25,241 nucleotides of DNA, taken from IMG/VR virus record IMGVR_UViG_3300034198_008553, positions 1 through 25,241 of that record; one strand, written 5' to 3'. Below the pieces are notes generated by a model. That model ran no database searches. It had not been told where the DNA came from and worked only from the letters and a program-made list of their open reading frames with translations. A program made the translations under genes and the position numbers. Numbering within the stretch: position 1 is the first letter of the stretch; each line of letters opens with the position of its first letter. This DNA is from a virus. Positions 12,081 to 18,690 of the stretch are shown here, piece after piece.

Positions 12081-13886
12081 TTATTTCTCCTGTTTCTTTT
12101 TCTTTTTATTAATTACTGTGATTAGGTTTTTATCAACATCTTTATAGGTTTGCATCGGTTCTTTGTTATCGGAACCACTTAATGTTCCCCCAACTCCAGA
12201 TTCCACATCATTTTGGAATCCATTAAACTCTCTAATAATACTTCTAAATTTTTTGAAATCTTTTTGTTCTCTATAAGTTACATCGCCTAGTCCAGACATA
12301 GGGTATACTGTTCCCTGTTGGCGAGTGTCATATTCAGGTCCAATACCTGTAGTATTTCTCATTCTCTGATTCTGTGTTGGAGAATCAGAGAACCGCTTTC
12401 TCTTTAGTTTTTCTTTGTCTTGGGAGAAGTTGCTTTCTTTTTCTGCTGGCCGGATTTTGATGCTCGGCTTCTTGGCTTCTTCTGCGTAGGTGCCTGGACC
12501 TGCACCGAAGGTGTAGGTTTTGGTTCGCTTGGGAGCGTTCCACTTGAGGTTTCCTGAATTGGAGTCTCCTGCTCTGTTGTCTGGACTGATATCGTCTGGA
12601 CCGTCTGCTTTGGGGCCACCGGTTTTAATTTTAGAAAATCTATTAATTTTTTCAACATTTTTTTCTTCCTTGAACATTAAATTAAACTTCACATTTATAT
12701 TTAGCCGGTTGTTGTTTTTTAACCAGCTCTCTGTCACTACATTATATATCTCAGTATCAATAAAACTATTAATTTTTTTGTATATATCGGTGATGTTTTC
12801 TTCAACCGATTCTATTGAACCACTATTATCGAATATTGTAACATTTTTAAAAGATTCAAGGAAAATATTTTTATTATTTTGTGCTTGTAACCATTTTTCT
12901 TGTCTAATAGACTCAACCATCATTCGAGTCAGCCTGGAGTTTCTTTCTTGGCTGGCTTGGTTTGTGGTATCAACAAAAACCATCAATGTACTGTATCCTA
13001 ATTCTTCCAATTCTTCTTTAATGTAAGATATCTTTTCAATGTCATCGGCAGGACTATTAATGACTAATGGACCACGATTTCTAATAGCTTCTCTGCGGTA
13101 ATCTGTTGATTTTTCAGATAATTTTTGTTTATCAGCAAGATAATCAAAAGCCTGTGTTGCATTTAGTTCAACAGCTCTGGCCTCAGCAATAGATTCTCTT
13201 ATAATGATATCTTTACCTGAACCCGGACCACCAGTAACAAAAATTGCGTGGAATAGACAACGATTGGTAGATTCATGTAAACCCATTCCTTTACGAACAT
13301 CGTGCATTAACTCTTTGGCATGATGGTCAGAAACATGAGAAGGAACGCCTTTCCTAAACTCATGGTGGTTCTTATTCTTGGCATGTTCTCTCATCTTAGT
13401 ACCAGACATACCTTCTGCACCTTCTGCGTCAGGATCACGGTGACCAGCTGAATGAACAGTAATCTTTTTAAAGTTGTAGTGACCATGAGGACCTTTTACA
13501 CCATTGTATTTGTGTAATAAATGGTGCATTTCTTTGACACGGTCAGAACCAACAACCATATGTAAATGTGTCACACCAGACTTGTGTAATTTTGATGCAT
13601 GGTGTAGAACGGTAGAATGTTCTTTTGACGCTTTTTCAAAATGAGTACCAGGTGAATATCTGGTCAAATGTTTTACTTTTTGTTCTGGTGATAATGGATT
13701 CTTTTTAGAATCTTGTGAATGTGAAACCACTACTGAATGGGAAGCATTCTTATTCTTAGCAATTTCTTTAACCTTATCGATTAATTTTAAATGACCAGTA
13801 GTGGGAGGATTCATCCTTCCAAAAGTAGTAACATGATGTTTACTTGATGATTCTTCTTCTTGGAGGATTTCTAAAAACGATTTCAT
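12081..13886 (-). CDS. Nucleotidyltransferase-P-loop kinase fusion with capsid-targeting-like N-terminus
   Basis: The 601 residues comprise four parts. (a) Residues 1-10 are MKSFLEILQE, a capsid-targeting-like leader with L8-Q-E10. (b) About 18-205 is a cytidylyltransferase/NMN-adenylyltransferase-like domain with TFGRMNPPTTGH (the (H/T)xGH site) and SGTKMREH (the ISSTxxR-like motif at 161-168). (c) About 213-385 is a P-loop kinase-like domain with Walker A GGPGSGKD at 219-226. (d) About 415-601 is a Gly/Pro/Lys-rich tail like those of structural proteins. The order nucleotidyltransferase then kinase resembles the bifunctional NAD-salvage protein NadR without its repressor domain; the substrate is not provable here. 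The N-terminal domain is about 14% His. It overlaps the ligase-like gene by ATGA. Confidence 0.75.
   Translation of the reverse strand: MKSFLEILQEEESSSKHHVTTFGRMNPPTTGHLKLIDKVKEIAKNKNASHSVVVSHSQDSKKNPLSPEQKVKHLTRYSPGTHFEKASKEHSTVLHHASKLHKSGVTHLHMVVGSDRVKEMHHLLHKYNGVKGPHGHYNFKKITVHSAGHRDPDAEGAEGMSGTKMREHAKNKNHHEFRKGVPSHVSDHHAKELMHDVRKGMGLHESTNRCLFHAIFVTGGPGSGKDIIIRESIAEARAVELNATQAFDYLADKQKLSEKSTDYRREAIRNRGPLVINSPADDIEKISYIKEELEELGYSTLMVFVDTTNQASQERNSRLTRMMVESIRQEKWLQAQNNKNIFLESFKNVTIFDNSGSIESVEENITDIYKKINSFIDTEIYNVVTESWLKNNNRLNINVKFNLMFKEEKNVEKINRFSKIKTGGPKADGPDDISPDNRAGDSNSGNLKWNAPKRTKTYTFGAGPGTYAEEAKKPSIKIRPAEKESNFSQDKEKLKRKRFSDSPTQNQRMRNTTGIGPEYDTRQQGTVYPMSGLGDVTYREQKDFKKFRSIIREFNGFQNDVESGVGGTLSGSDNKEPMQTYKDVDKNLITVINKKKKKQEK
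12362..12392 (-). repeat. Perfect 12-bp inverted repeat (hairpin) inside coding sequence
   Basis: The arms TTCTCTGATTCT and AGAATCAGAGAA are perfect complements around a 7-base loop. In the minus-strand mRNA it lies 11 bases after the stop of the nested ORF 12404-12658 and within the C-terminal tail codons of the fusion gene. There is no U-run after it. Confidence 0.85.
12404..12658 (-). CDS. Possible overprinted small basic protein nested in the fusion gene
   Basis: An 84-codon ORF in the +1 frame relative to the 601-residue gene starts with ATG after CAAGGAAGAAAAAA, a good Shine-Dalgarno at 8-base spacing. The product starts with an amphipathic MLKKLIDFLKLK, has a Thr/Gln/Pro-rich middle and ends in a histone-tail-like basic segment (KKPRSRASKSGQQKKKAT). 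It looks like a genuine small phage protein rather than a random frame. The DNA here is about 52% GC over 12421-12600 against about 25% in the next 60-base line (12661-12720), as could result from two coding constraints. The host frame remains open and plausible, so this may still be chance. Confidence 0.42.
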   Translation of the reverse strand: MLKKLIDFLKLKPVAPKQTVQTISVQTTEQETPIQETSSGTLPSEPKPTPSVQVQAPTQKKPRSRASKSGQQKKKATSPKTKKN

Positions 13887-15073
13887 TTGCGAACTTTTAA
13901 TAAATTTTGTTTTGCAAATTCAGCACGGTTAACCAATTTAGTTGGTTGATTATCATGATGAACGACAAAACCTTCAGGCTTAGATTTTTTGCCAGCAATA
14001 TGATGTTTGTAGTGACCTTCATGTGTTTCTAAAGATTTAACCAAAGCATTTTTGGCTTGGTGTAAATGATGGTGCATTGCAAATAGGTTTCCATAGTGTG
14101 CTTTATGTTTTTCGACATGAGCAATTTGAGATTTACCTTCACTTCTTTTTTCTTCTTTACTCTTATCGGTTTTTACTTTTGCTGCCTGCTTTTCATGTTC
14201 ATGGTGTAAATGTTCTTTAAAACCTTTAACACTAGGCACCTCATCATGTCTAACTGTATGATTTATATATGATGCTAAGTGTCCGTGTTCTCCACTATGT
14301 TTGTGGTGAATAGAATCATACATTTTGTGACCATGAGTATCGTGAATTTCTTTAGCAGCAGTCATGTGCTTGTGAAACTCTTTTTCTCTTTCTGGAGTAT
14401 GTTTCACTTTACTTGTATCATGTTCTGCGCCATGTAAATGAACATCTGGATGTTCTTTAAATTTACTGGTATCTACATGAGGTGAAGCGTGTTTCATATC
14501 ATGGCTATATTCATGATGAACCACCACTCCAACTTTAGATTTCTTAATCTTTTCGGCTTCTTTACCATGTGCAGTATATGTGATTGTATTTGGTGTAAAA
14601 GATACATCACCTTTAGCTTCAACAATATAACTTTCATGTAAAGTCTTGGTATCAGCATGGTGCATCAAGTCACCTTGATATACTCCATGTTTTGGTGTTA
14701 CTTTTGGTAAATGTTTTAGTGCATGTTTAAGTGTGTGTGCTAAACCAGGAGCATGGCCATGGTTCCTATCAATATCTGCTTCAGTATGATTAATCTTTGG
14801 ATTCTTATTGAAAGCAGATTTGGTCGCAACAAAAAACTTACCATTTTTAGGGTGGTGACCAAAAACAATAGATGGTGAACCATCATATTTCATTGTTAAA
14901 TTGGTGTTCTTGTGACCAGATTTGACGTGTTCATGAGCTTTCATCAAGGCAGCATGAGCATGCTCAAACCCAGCATGACCGTGCATTAGGGGCCTATCTT
15001 CTGCGTGATGAATGTGTTTAAGTTCAGAACCTTTTTCAGATTCTTCCGTTAAGAATGACTTAAATGATAACAT
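13883..15073 (-). CDS. His-rich ligase/nucleotidyltransferase-fold protein with capsid-targeting-like N-terminus
   Basis: The 396 residues begin MLSFKSFLTEE, a leader ending L8-T-E10. The catalytic signature is MKYDGSPSIVFG: K62-Y-D-G65 is motif I (the adenylated lysine) of the ATP-dependent ligase/capping superfamily. GVYQGDLM at 130-137, VGVVVHHEY at 181-189, PEGFVVHH at 366-373 and K379 could serve as motifs III-V. I recall cyanophage homologues with VKWDGAPAI and the same GKFFVATK...NKNPK core (DUF6267-like, name from memory). Unusually, 62 of 396 residues are His. It has a perfect late promoter and an AAGGAAAATT ribosome binding site. RNA or DNA ligase activity is possible but unproven. 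Confidence 0.75.
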   Translation of the reverse strand: MLSFKSFLTEESEKGSELKHIHHAEDRPLMHGHAGFEHAHAALMKAHEHVKSGHKNTNLTMKYDGSPSIVFGHHPKNGKFFVATKSAFNKNPKINHTEADIDRNHGHAPGLAHTLKHALKHLPKVTPKHGVYQGDLMHHADTKTLHESYIVEAKGDVSFTPNTITYTAHGKEAEKIKKSKVGVVVHHEYSHDMKHASPHVDTSKFKEHPDVHLHGAEHDTSKVKHTPEREKEFHKHMTAAKEIHDTHGHKMYDSIHHKHSGEHGHLASYINHTVRHDEVPSVKGFKEHLHHEHEKQAAKVKTDKSKEEKRSEGKSQIAHVEKHKAHYGNLFAMHHHLHQAKNALVKSLETHEGHYKHHIAGKKSKPEGFVVHHDNQPTKLVNRAEFAKQNLLKVRK

Positions 15074-15118
15074 AATTTTCCTTACTAGATTTGCAACACA
15101 CTTTGGTTGCCGGTCACT

Positions 15119-15126
15119 TATTTATA
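15119..15126 (-). promoter_or_regulatory. T4-type late promoter, perfect TATAAATA
   Basis: The minus strand reads TATAAATA, the exact T4 late consensus, in an intergenic region 45 bases before the ATG at 15073. It would drive the ligase-like gene, the fusion gene and the modular head proteins as one late transcript. It marks the border between the glycan block and the head-protein block. Confidence 0.82.
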
Positions 15127-15134
15127 CAACTTTT

Positions 15135-15164
15135 AATGTTTCGTATATAAACTTTTGAAACATT
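15135..15164 (-). terminator. Possible hairpin closing the glycan operon
   Basis: Arms AATGTTTC and GAAACATT (8 bp, perfect) flank a 14-base AT-rich loop in the 124-base gap between the glycan block and the late promoter. The stem is AT-rich and lacks a following U-run, so termination is a weak inference from position. The rest of the gap (15074-15197) holds only the late promoter and the ribosome binding site. Confidence 0.3.
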
Positions 15165-15197
15165 CGATTTACTACATAGTCGTTAAAAACGTTGGAT

Positions 15198-15854
15198 TTA
15201 ATCTATTTCAACACCATAATATCTACAAATGCCGTGTTTTCCATGAAATCCTAAACTTTTTCCTAACCAAGGAGAAGAAAGATTATGTTCTATACTGAAT
15301 CTGTCGGCCAATTGAGATGGTGCATATTTGATTTGATATTTCTGTTCCAAGACTTCTCTGTGTATTCTACAAATATACTCATCTTCCAATCTGTTGTTAT
15401 GTGGTTCTTTTAAATCAGCAAGAGCCGACAATAATTTTTTACTTCTCAATGAAAAACCACCATTTCCAACAACATTGATGTTTTTCCATTCTTCATGCCA
15501 CCACGACCATGTTGCACCAATATAATCATAATTTAAAAACTCATCCGTCCAAGCTTCTGAATTAACAGCGTAACCATCACTCTGTACGACAATCACATAA
15601 TCTTCTGTAACAAGGTGTAATAACTTATTCAATAAAACATCATTTAATTGTTGATTTAATGTCTTAGGATCAATTTTATCAATAATGGTGTAAACTATAT
15701 TATACTCTGTTTGTACAGGAAAAGCAACATCAGAGAACCAATAAATGGTAGAAATGTCAATTTTATCTTTTAAGGTATTGACGGTGCTCATAACAGCTCT
15801 AGAAGCTGCTTCATAATTTAAAGTATCAACACAAACTATACCAAATTTTTTCAT
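15198..15854 (-). CDS. DUF5672-type putative glycosyltransferase
   Basis: This 218-residue protein has LVTEDYVIVVQSDGYAVN, FLNYDYIGATW and VVGNGGFSLRSKKLL, the hallmarks of DUF5672 proteins, which look like GT-A glycosyltransferases (QSDG in place of DxD, GNGGFSLR in the acceptor loop). The C-terminus has LEDEYICR and IEHNLS. It should transfer a sugar in surface polysaccharide assembly; donor and acceptor are unknown. It is the last gene of the glycan block, overlapping the gene before it by ATGA and followed by the 124-base intergenic region. Confidence 0.75.
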   Translation of the reverse strand: MKKFGIVCVDTLNYEAASRAVMSTVNTLKDKIDISTIYWFSDVAFPVQTEYNIVYTIIDKIDPKTLNQQLNDVLLNKLLHLVTEDYVIVVQSDGYAVNSEAWTDEFLNYDYIGATWSWWHEEWKNINVVGNGGFSLRSKKLLSALADLKEPHNNRLEDEYICRIHREVLEQKYQIKYAPSQLADRFSIEHNLSSPWLGKSLGFHGKHGICRYYGVEID

Positions 15855-16546
15855 CTTGTGGTATCAAATGTAATTGTTTCGGACATATCATTTCGGTATT
15901 GACTTGGTGTCCAATACCATCTTCTATCAGGACCAGGATGCATATCATACCATTTTGGATTTCCACTACCGTGCCAACATTCTGAATCAAATCTCATGTG
16001 TGGTTGGCCTTCAAACTGTGGTTGAAAATTATTTTCTGGTGGAGTTTTCATTCGTTTACATCTTCTGAGATAAGAAGCTCTTGCCCAAAAGAAATTTCCA
16101 GCATAAAAAGGATGAGGAGGATTATTTAAAAAAGATGCACCACAAGTTTCATAACCTTCGTCTAACTTTTCAATACATTCTTTCCATCGTTCAATACAAA
16201 AATATTCCATATATTTTCGCCAACCAACTTGATTACTAAAAGCACCTTTATGGTGAATGTATAACACATAATATTCTTCATCATTACTATGAACATCTTC
16301 TTGTAATTTGTGTAACGTGGTTTGTTCGTGCCATTCTTTGTAATCTGAATTGAAAAAATGAAATTTAACATTGTTTCTATTTTGCCATCTTTCCCCTAGC
16401 CAATTAAATTTTTGGTGGTCAAAATGTAAGCAGAAAGTGGCTTCATCACAAGCATCCAATAATCCTGTGTTTTCCAACAACTCTGCTTGTTCCATCGTTA
16501 TTTGTGGAGCATTTTCTACCACATGACTGTATAATTTTATTTTCAT
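15851..16546 (-). CDS. Polysaccharide-type glycosyltransferase-like protein (RgpF-like)
   Basis: This 231-residue protein contains YYVLYIHHKGAF, WRKYMEYFCIERWKECIEKLDEGYETCGASF and HPFYAGNFFWARASYLRRCKRM. This pattern (HxKG, WR-x-YM, GY-x-T-x-G, GNFFWA) resembles proteins annotated as rhamnan or capsule synthesis (RgpF-like) in bacteria and giant viruses. Catalytic details are not visible. ATGA overlaps connect it to both neighbours in the glycan block. It is probably a sugar transferase or partner for a surface glycan. Confidence 0.58.
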   Translation of the reverse strand: MKIKLYSHVVENAPQITMEQAELLENTGLLDACDEATFCLHFDHQKFNWLGERWQNRNNVKFHFFNSDYKEWHEQTTLHKLQEDVHSNDEEYYVLYIHHKGAFSNQVGWRKYMEYFCIERWKECIEKLDEGYETCGASFLNNPPHPFYAGNFFWARASYLRRCKRMKTPPENNFQPQFEGQPHMRFDSECWHGSGNPKWYDMHPGPDRRWYWTPSQYRNDMSETITFDTTR

Positions 16547-17274
16547 ACTTTTAAATTTTTAGAATTTTCTAATAGTTTTAAATAATAATCTCGTAAATCA
16601 ATATCTGTTGGTGTTTCTGTTTTTGGAATACCGACAAATTTAATCATATTGGTGTCAATATTATTGGATTGACCAAAGTAATAACCGTGTGATTTTGCTT
16701 CAGTTTGAAACCCAGCATCATTCATAGAGTTAGGATAAACTACAGATTTATGTATCGTTCCTTCTAATACAATAAATTCTTCATAATTTAAATATTCTTT
16801 ATCTGATTTGGCTTCTGAGATTTCACCGTTGAGAAAATGATGATTGATAACATGACTAGGTAATGGAGTCACCAAGATGATGTATTTGGCAACCCTTTTC
16901 ATTTCTTCTATTGCAGGAATAACATCCTCTTTATAAAGATGTTCCAAGTTTTCAATTGATAATACAACATCAAATTCTTGGTCTTTGAATGGTAGTTTAC
17001 TAGATTGAGCCAAATAGACTTCATTATATACATCTTTTGTTTTTAACAAGTCTACAGCTTTGGTTGACCAGTCAAGTGCAACCGTTCTTGAAAATGTTTC
17101 TTTACCGACAGTATATGAAATTTTTTTGAATTGTTCACCTGAACCACAACCCACGTCTAAAATAGACATAGGTTTATTTTTCATTTCTTCAATCAATTTA
17201 ATTACATAATCAGATAATTCTAATGGTGCTGTTTGACCGTGTTCTTTATGTTTTTCACGATAAGGTCTACTCAT
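16543..17274 (-). CDS. SAM-dependent methyltransferase of the glycan block
   Basis: The ATG at 17274 gives an ATGA overlap with the upstream gene and yields 243 residues; an ATG six codons upstream is possible but less likely. Residues around 37-47 hold SILDVGCGSGEQF, a canonical motif I, followed by VALDWSTKAV (acidic residue at the end of beta 2), SKLPFKDQEFDVVLSIENLEHL and ILVTPLPSH. This is a class I methyltransferase of the type 11/12 kind. Its place among glycosyltransferases suggests O-methylation of a sugar, for example capping a glycan chain. The C-terminal region is not typical and may bind the acceptor. Confidence 0.82.
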   Translation of the reverse strand: MSRPYREKHKEHGQTAPLELSDYVIKLIEEMKNKPMSILDVGCGSGEQFKKISYTVGKETFSRTVALDWSTKAVDLLKTKDVYNEVYLAQSSKLPFKDQEFDVVLSIENLEHLYKEDVIPAIEEMKRVAKYIILVTPLPSHVINHHFLNGEISEAKSDKEYLNYEEFIVLEGTIHKSVVYPNSMNDAGFQTEAKSHGYYFGQSNNIDTNMIKFVGIPKTETPTDIDLRDYYLKLLENSKNLKV

Positions 17275-17966
17275 AATAAATCTAACTTCCATTGTTGATT
17301 AAACATATTAATATTTCCTTTACCTTGCAGAGCATAGAAAGGAGTAGTATGTAGTAATCCCACAGAACCATAAAAATAATTTAATTTTTCTTTTTGGGGT
17401 AGAACGGAAGCAAAATGTGATGTACCAGTATCGCCACCAACAAAATGACTACATTCAATAATATGCTCAATGTTTTTTATAAAATCATGACTACAAGACC
17501 AGCCTGATACACTAGAGAACCAATCTTTTACACAAATCACCTTTTCGTAGTCATCATATTCTTTTTGTGAATAGTGTTCTATAATATCATCAGCCATTTG
17601 TTTAGGCCAATTTCGATACGTGTTATATGGACCATCAAACAAAGGAGCAATAACAATTTTTTTCTTAGTTGGTTTAGCAAAATCAAGCTTGAGTATGTCG
17701 CCAGTCATTGACCTTAGTTCCCAAAGATTGGCGTTTTGAATATTCAATACATTTTGTCCTTCGGTTTTTACAAAATGGTTCGTATTGTCTACCAACCAAT
17801 CTCTAAATCTTCGAATGTAATCATTTGGTTGTATTGAACGGTCTGGAACATGAAACTGTAATTCTTTATTATCTTTCCATAGATATTCGATGAAGTTCAT
17901 CAACGCAATTAAATCTCCATTGCGCATCGGTCCACCAAAGTTGTGAGGTTCAATATTGATAATCAT
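17271..17966 (-). CDS. GT9-like (heptosyltransferase-type) glycosyltransferase
   Basis: The 231 residues end in a GT-B C-terminal half with ECSHFVGGDTGTSHFASVL, the donor-binding signature of the ADP-heptose:LPS heptosyltransferase family (GT9), and KKIVIAPLFDGPYNTYRNWP resembling the linker strand before it. The N-terminal half is short. It overlaps the upstream GT9-like gene by 17 bases; the two may be duplicated or cooperating enzymes. It should act on a lipid-linked or outer-core sugar, if active. Confidence 0.65.
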   Translation of the reverse strand: MIINIEPHNFGGPMRNGDLIALMNFIEYLWKDNKELQFHVPDRSIQPNDYIRRFRDWLVDNTNHFVKTEGQNVLNIQNANLWELRSMTGDILKLDFAKPTKKKIVIAPLFDGPYNTYRNWPKQMADDIIEHYSQKEYDDYEKVICVKDWFSSVSGWSCSHDFIKNIEHIIECSHFVGGDTGTSHFASVLPQKEKLNYFYGSVGLLHTTPFYALQGKGNINMFNQQWKLDLL

Positions 17967-18690
17967 GTATATAAAATAATTTACTATTTCTATTTTTATA
18001 ATAGTGTAAATCGAAATCGTGTTCTACAGGTTTGCCTTGCCAGTTTCTCATATCTTCGTCCCACAAAACATGAGTTTCTTTTTTCATTAAGTCAGCAAGA
18101 ATACCAATACCAGTAAATGTTGATATAAAAGGCTTTGCACTTTTCTTAACTAAATTGCAATTATACATCAAATCTTTTGTATAGTCAAGGTAAATAGCAT
18201 TTTCTTTTGGTATAATATTGGCACTCTCAATCAAATTAGAATATCGTCTTGTATCTACATCAACAGCATCTTTAGGTGACCATCTATCACCAATAACAAA
18301 TTTATCACCAGTATCTTCTACCAAAACATCTTGTAGTTTTAATTCAAAATCATCATCACATTCAAAATCAATTTTATAATTATCACGGATAAAAGTATAC
18401 ATTTTATGTGTAACGATAGGCCTTGTACCGTAACCTTCTTCTGTACCAGTATCTTCAAGTAAGATGTAGTTATTATCGGTGGTATATAATTCATACATGA
18501 AATTGACATTAGAAAAGAATCCTTGTGCCATCAAGAGTTCTTTGATGCCTTTAAATCTTTCCAATCGATTACAAATGCCAAAAGATATTTGAGAATCTAA
18601 TTTTTTTGCCAAACCTGACAACACAGGTAAACAATGTATAAAGTCGCCAAGATTGTGTATGCGTGGAGAATATACTCTAATTTTGTTCAT
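17950..18690 (-). CDS. GT9/heptosyltransferase-like protein, second copy
   Basis: The start at 18690 has a good ribosome binding site (TTTTTAGGAAATACAATG) and is preferred over an ATG 15 codons upstream, giving 246 residues. The N-terminus IRVYSPRIHNLGDFIHCLPVLSGLAKK matches the GT-B N-terminal pattern of heptosyltransferases (GD-x-IHxLPxL). The C-terminal half (SAKPFISTFTGIGILADLMKKETHVLWDE) retains the position of the donor loop but is divergent. It overlaps the previous gene by 14 bases and the next by 17. Together with the following gene it forms a pair. Confidence 0.62.
   Translation of the reverse strand: MNKIRVYSPRIHNLGDFIHCLPVLSGLAKKLDSQISFGICNRLERFKGIKELLMAQGFFSNVNFMYELYTTDNNYILLEDTGTEEGYGTRPIVTHKMYTFIRDNYKIDFECDDDFELKLQDVLVEDTGDKFVIGDRWSPKDAVDVDTRRYSNLIESANIIPKENAIYLDYTKDLMYNCNLVKKSAKPFISTFTGIGILADLMKKETHVLWDEDMRNWQGKPVEHDFDLHYYKNRNSKLFYIHDYQY

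Noticed and set aside
12392-12418. Programmed -1 frameshift from the nested ORF into the main frame at AAGAAAAAC before the 12-bp hairpin
   Set aside because: The frames would allow it, but the heptamer is not a proper X-XXY-YYZ site and the hairpin starts 14 bases after it, farther than usual.
12520-13026. 168-codon plus-strand ORF opposite the fusion gene
   Set aside because: It is antisense to the kinase domain and tail; the hydrophobic product is what reverse-complemented Glu/Lys/Asn codons give.
15180-15191. Short CGTT-AACG inverted repeat at the end of the DUF5672 gene region
   Set aside because: A four-base stem in AT-rich DNA is not significant as a terminator.
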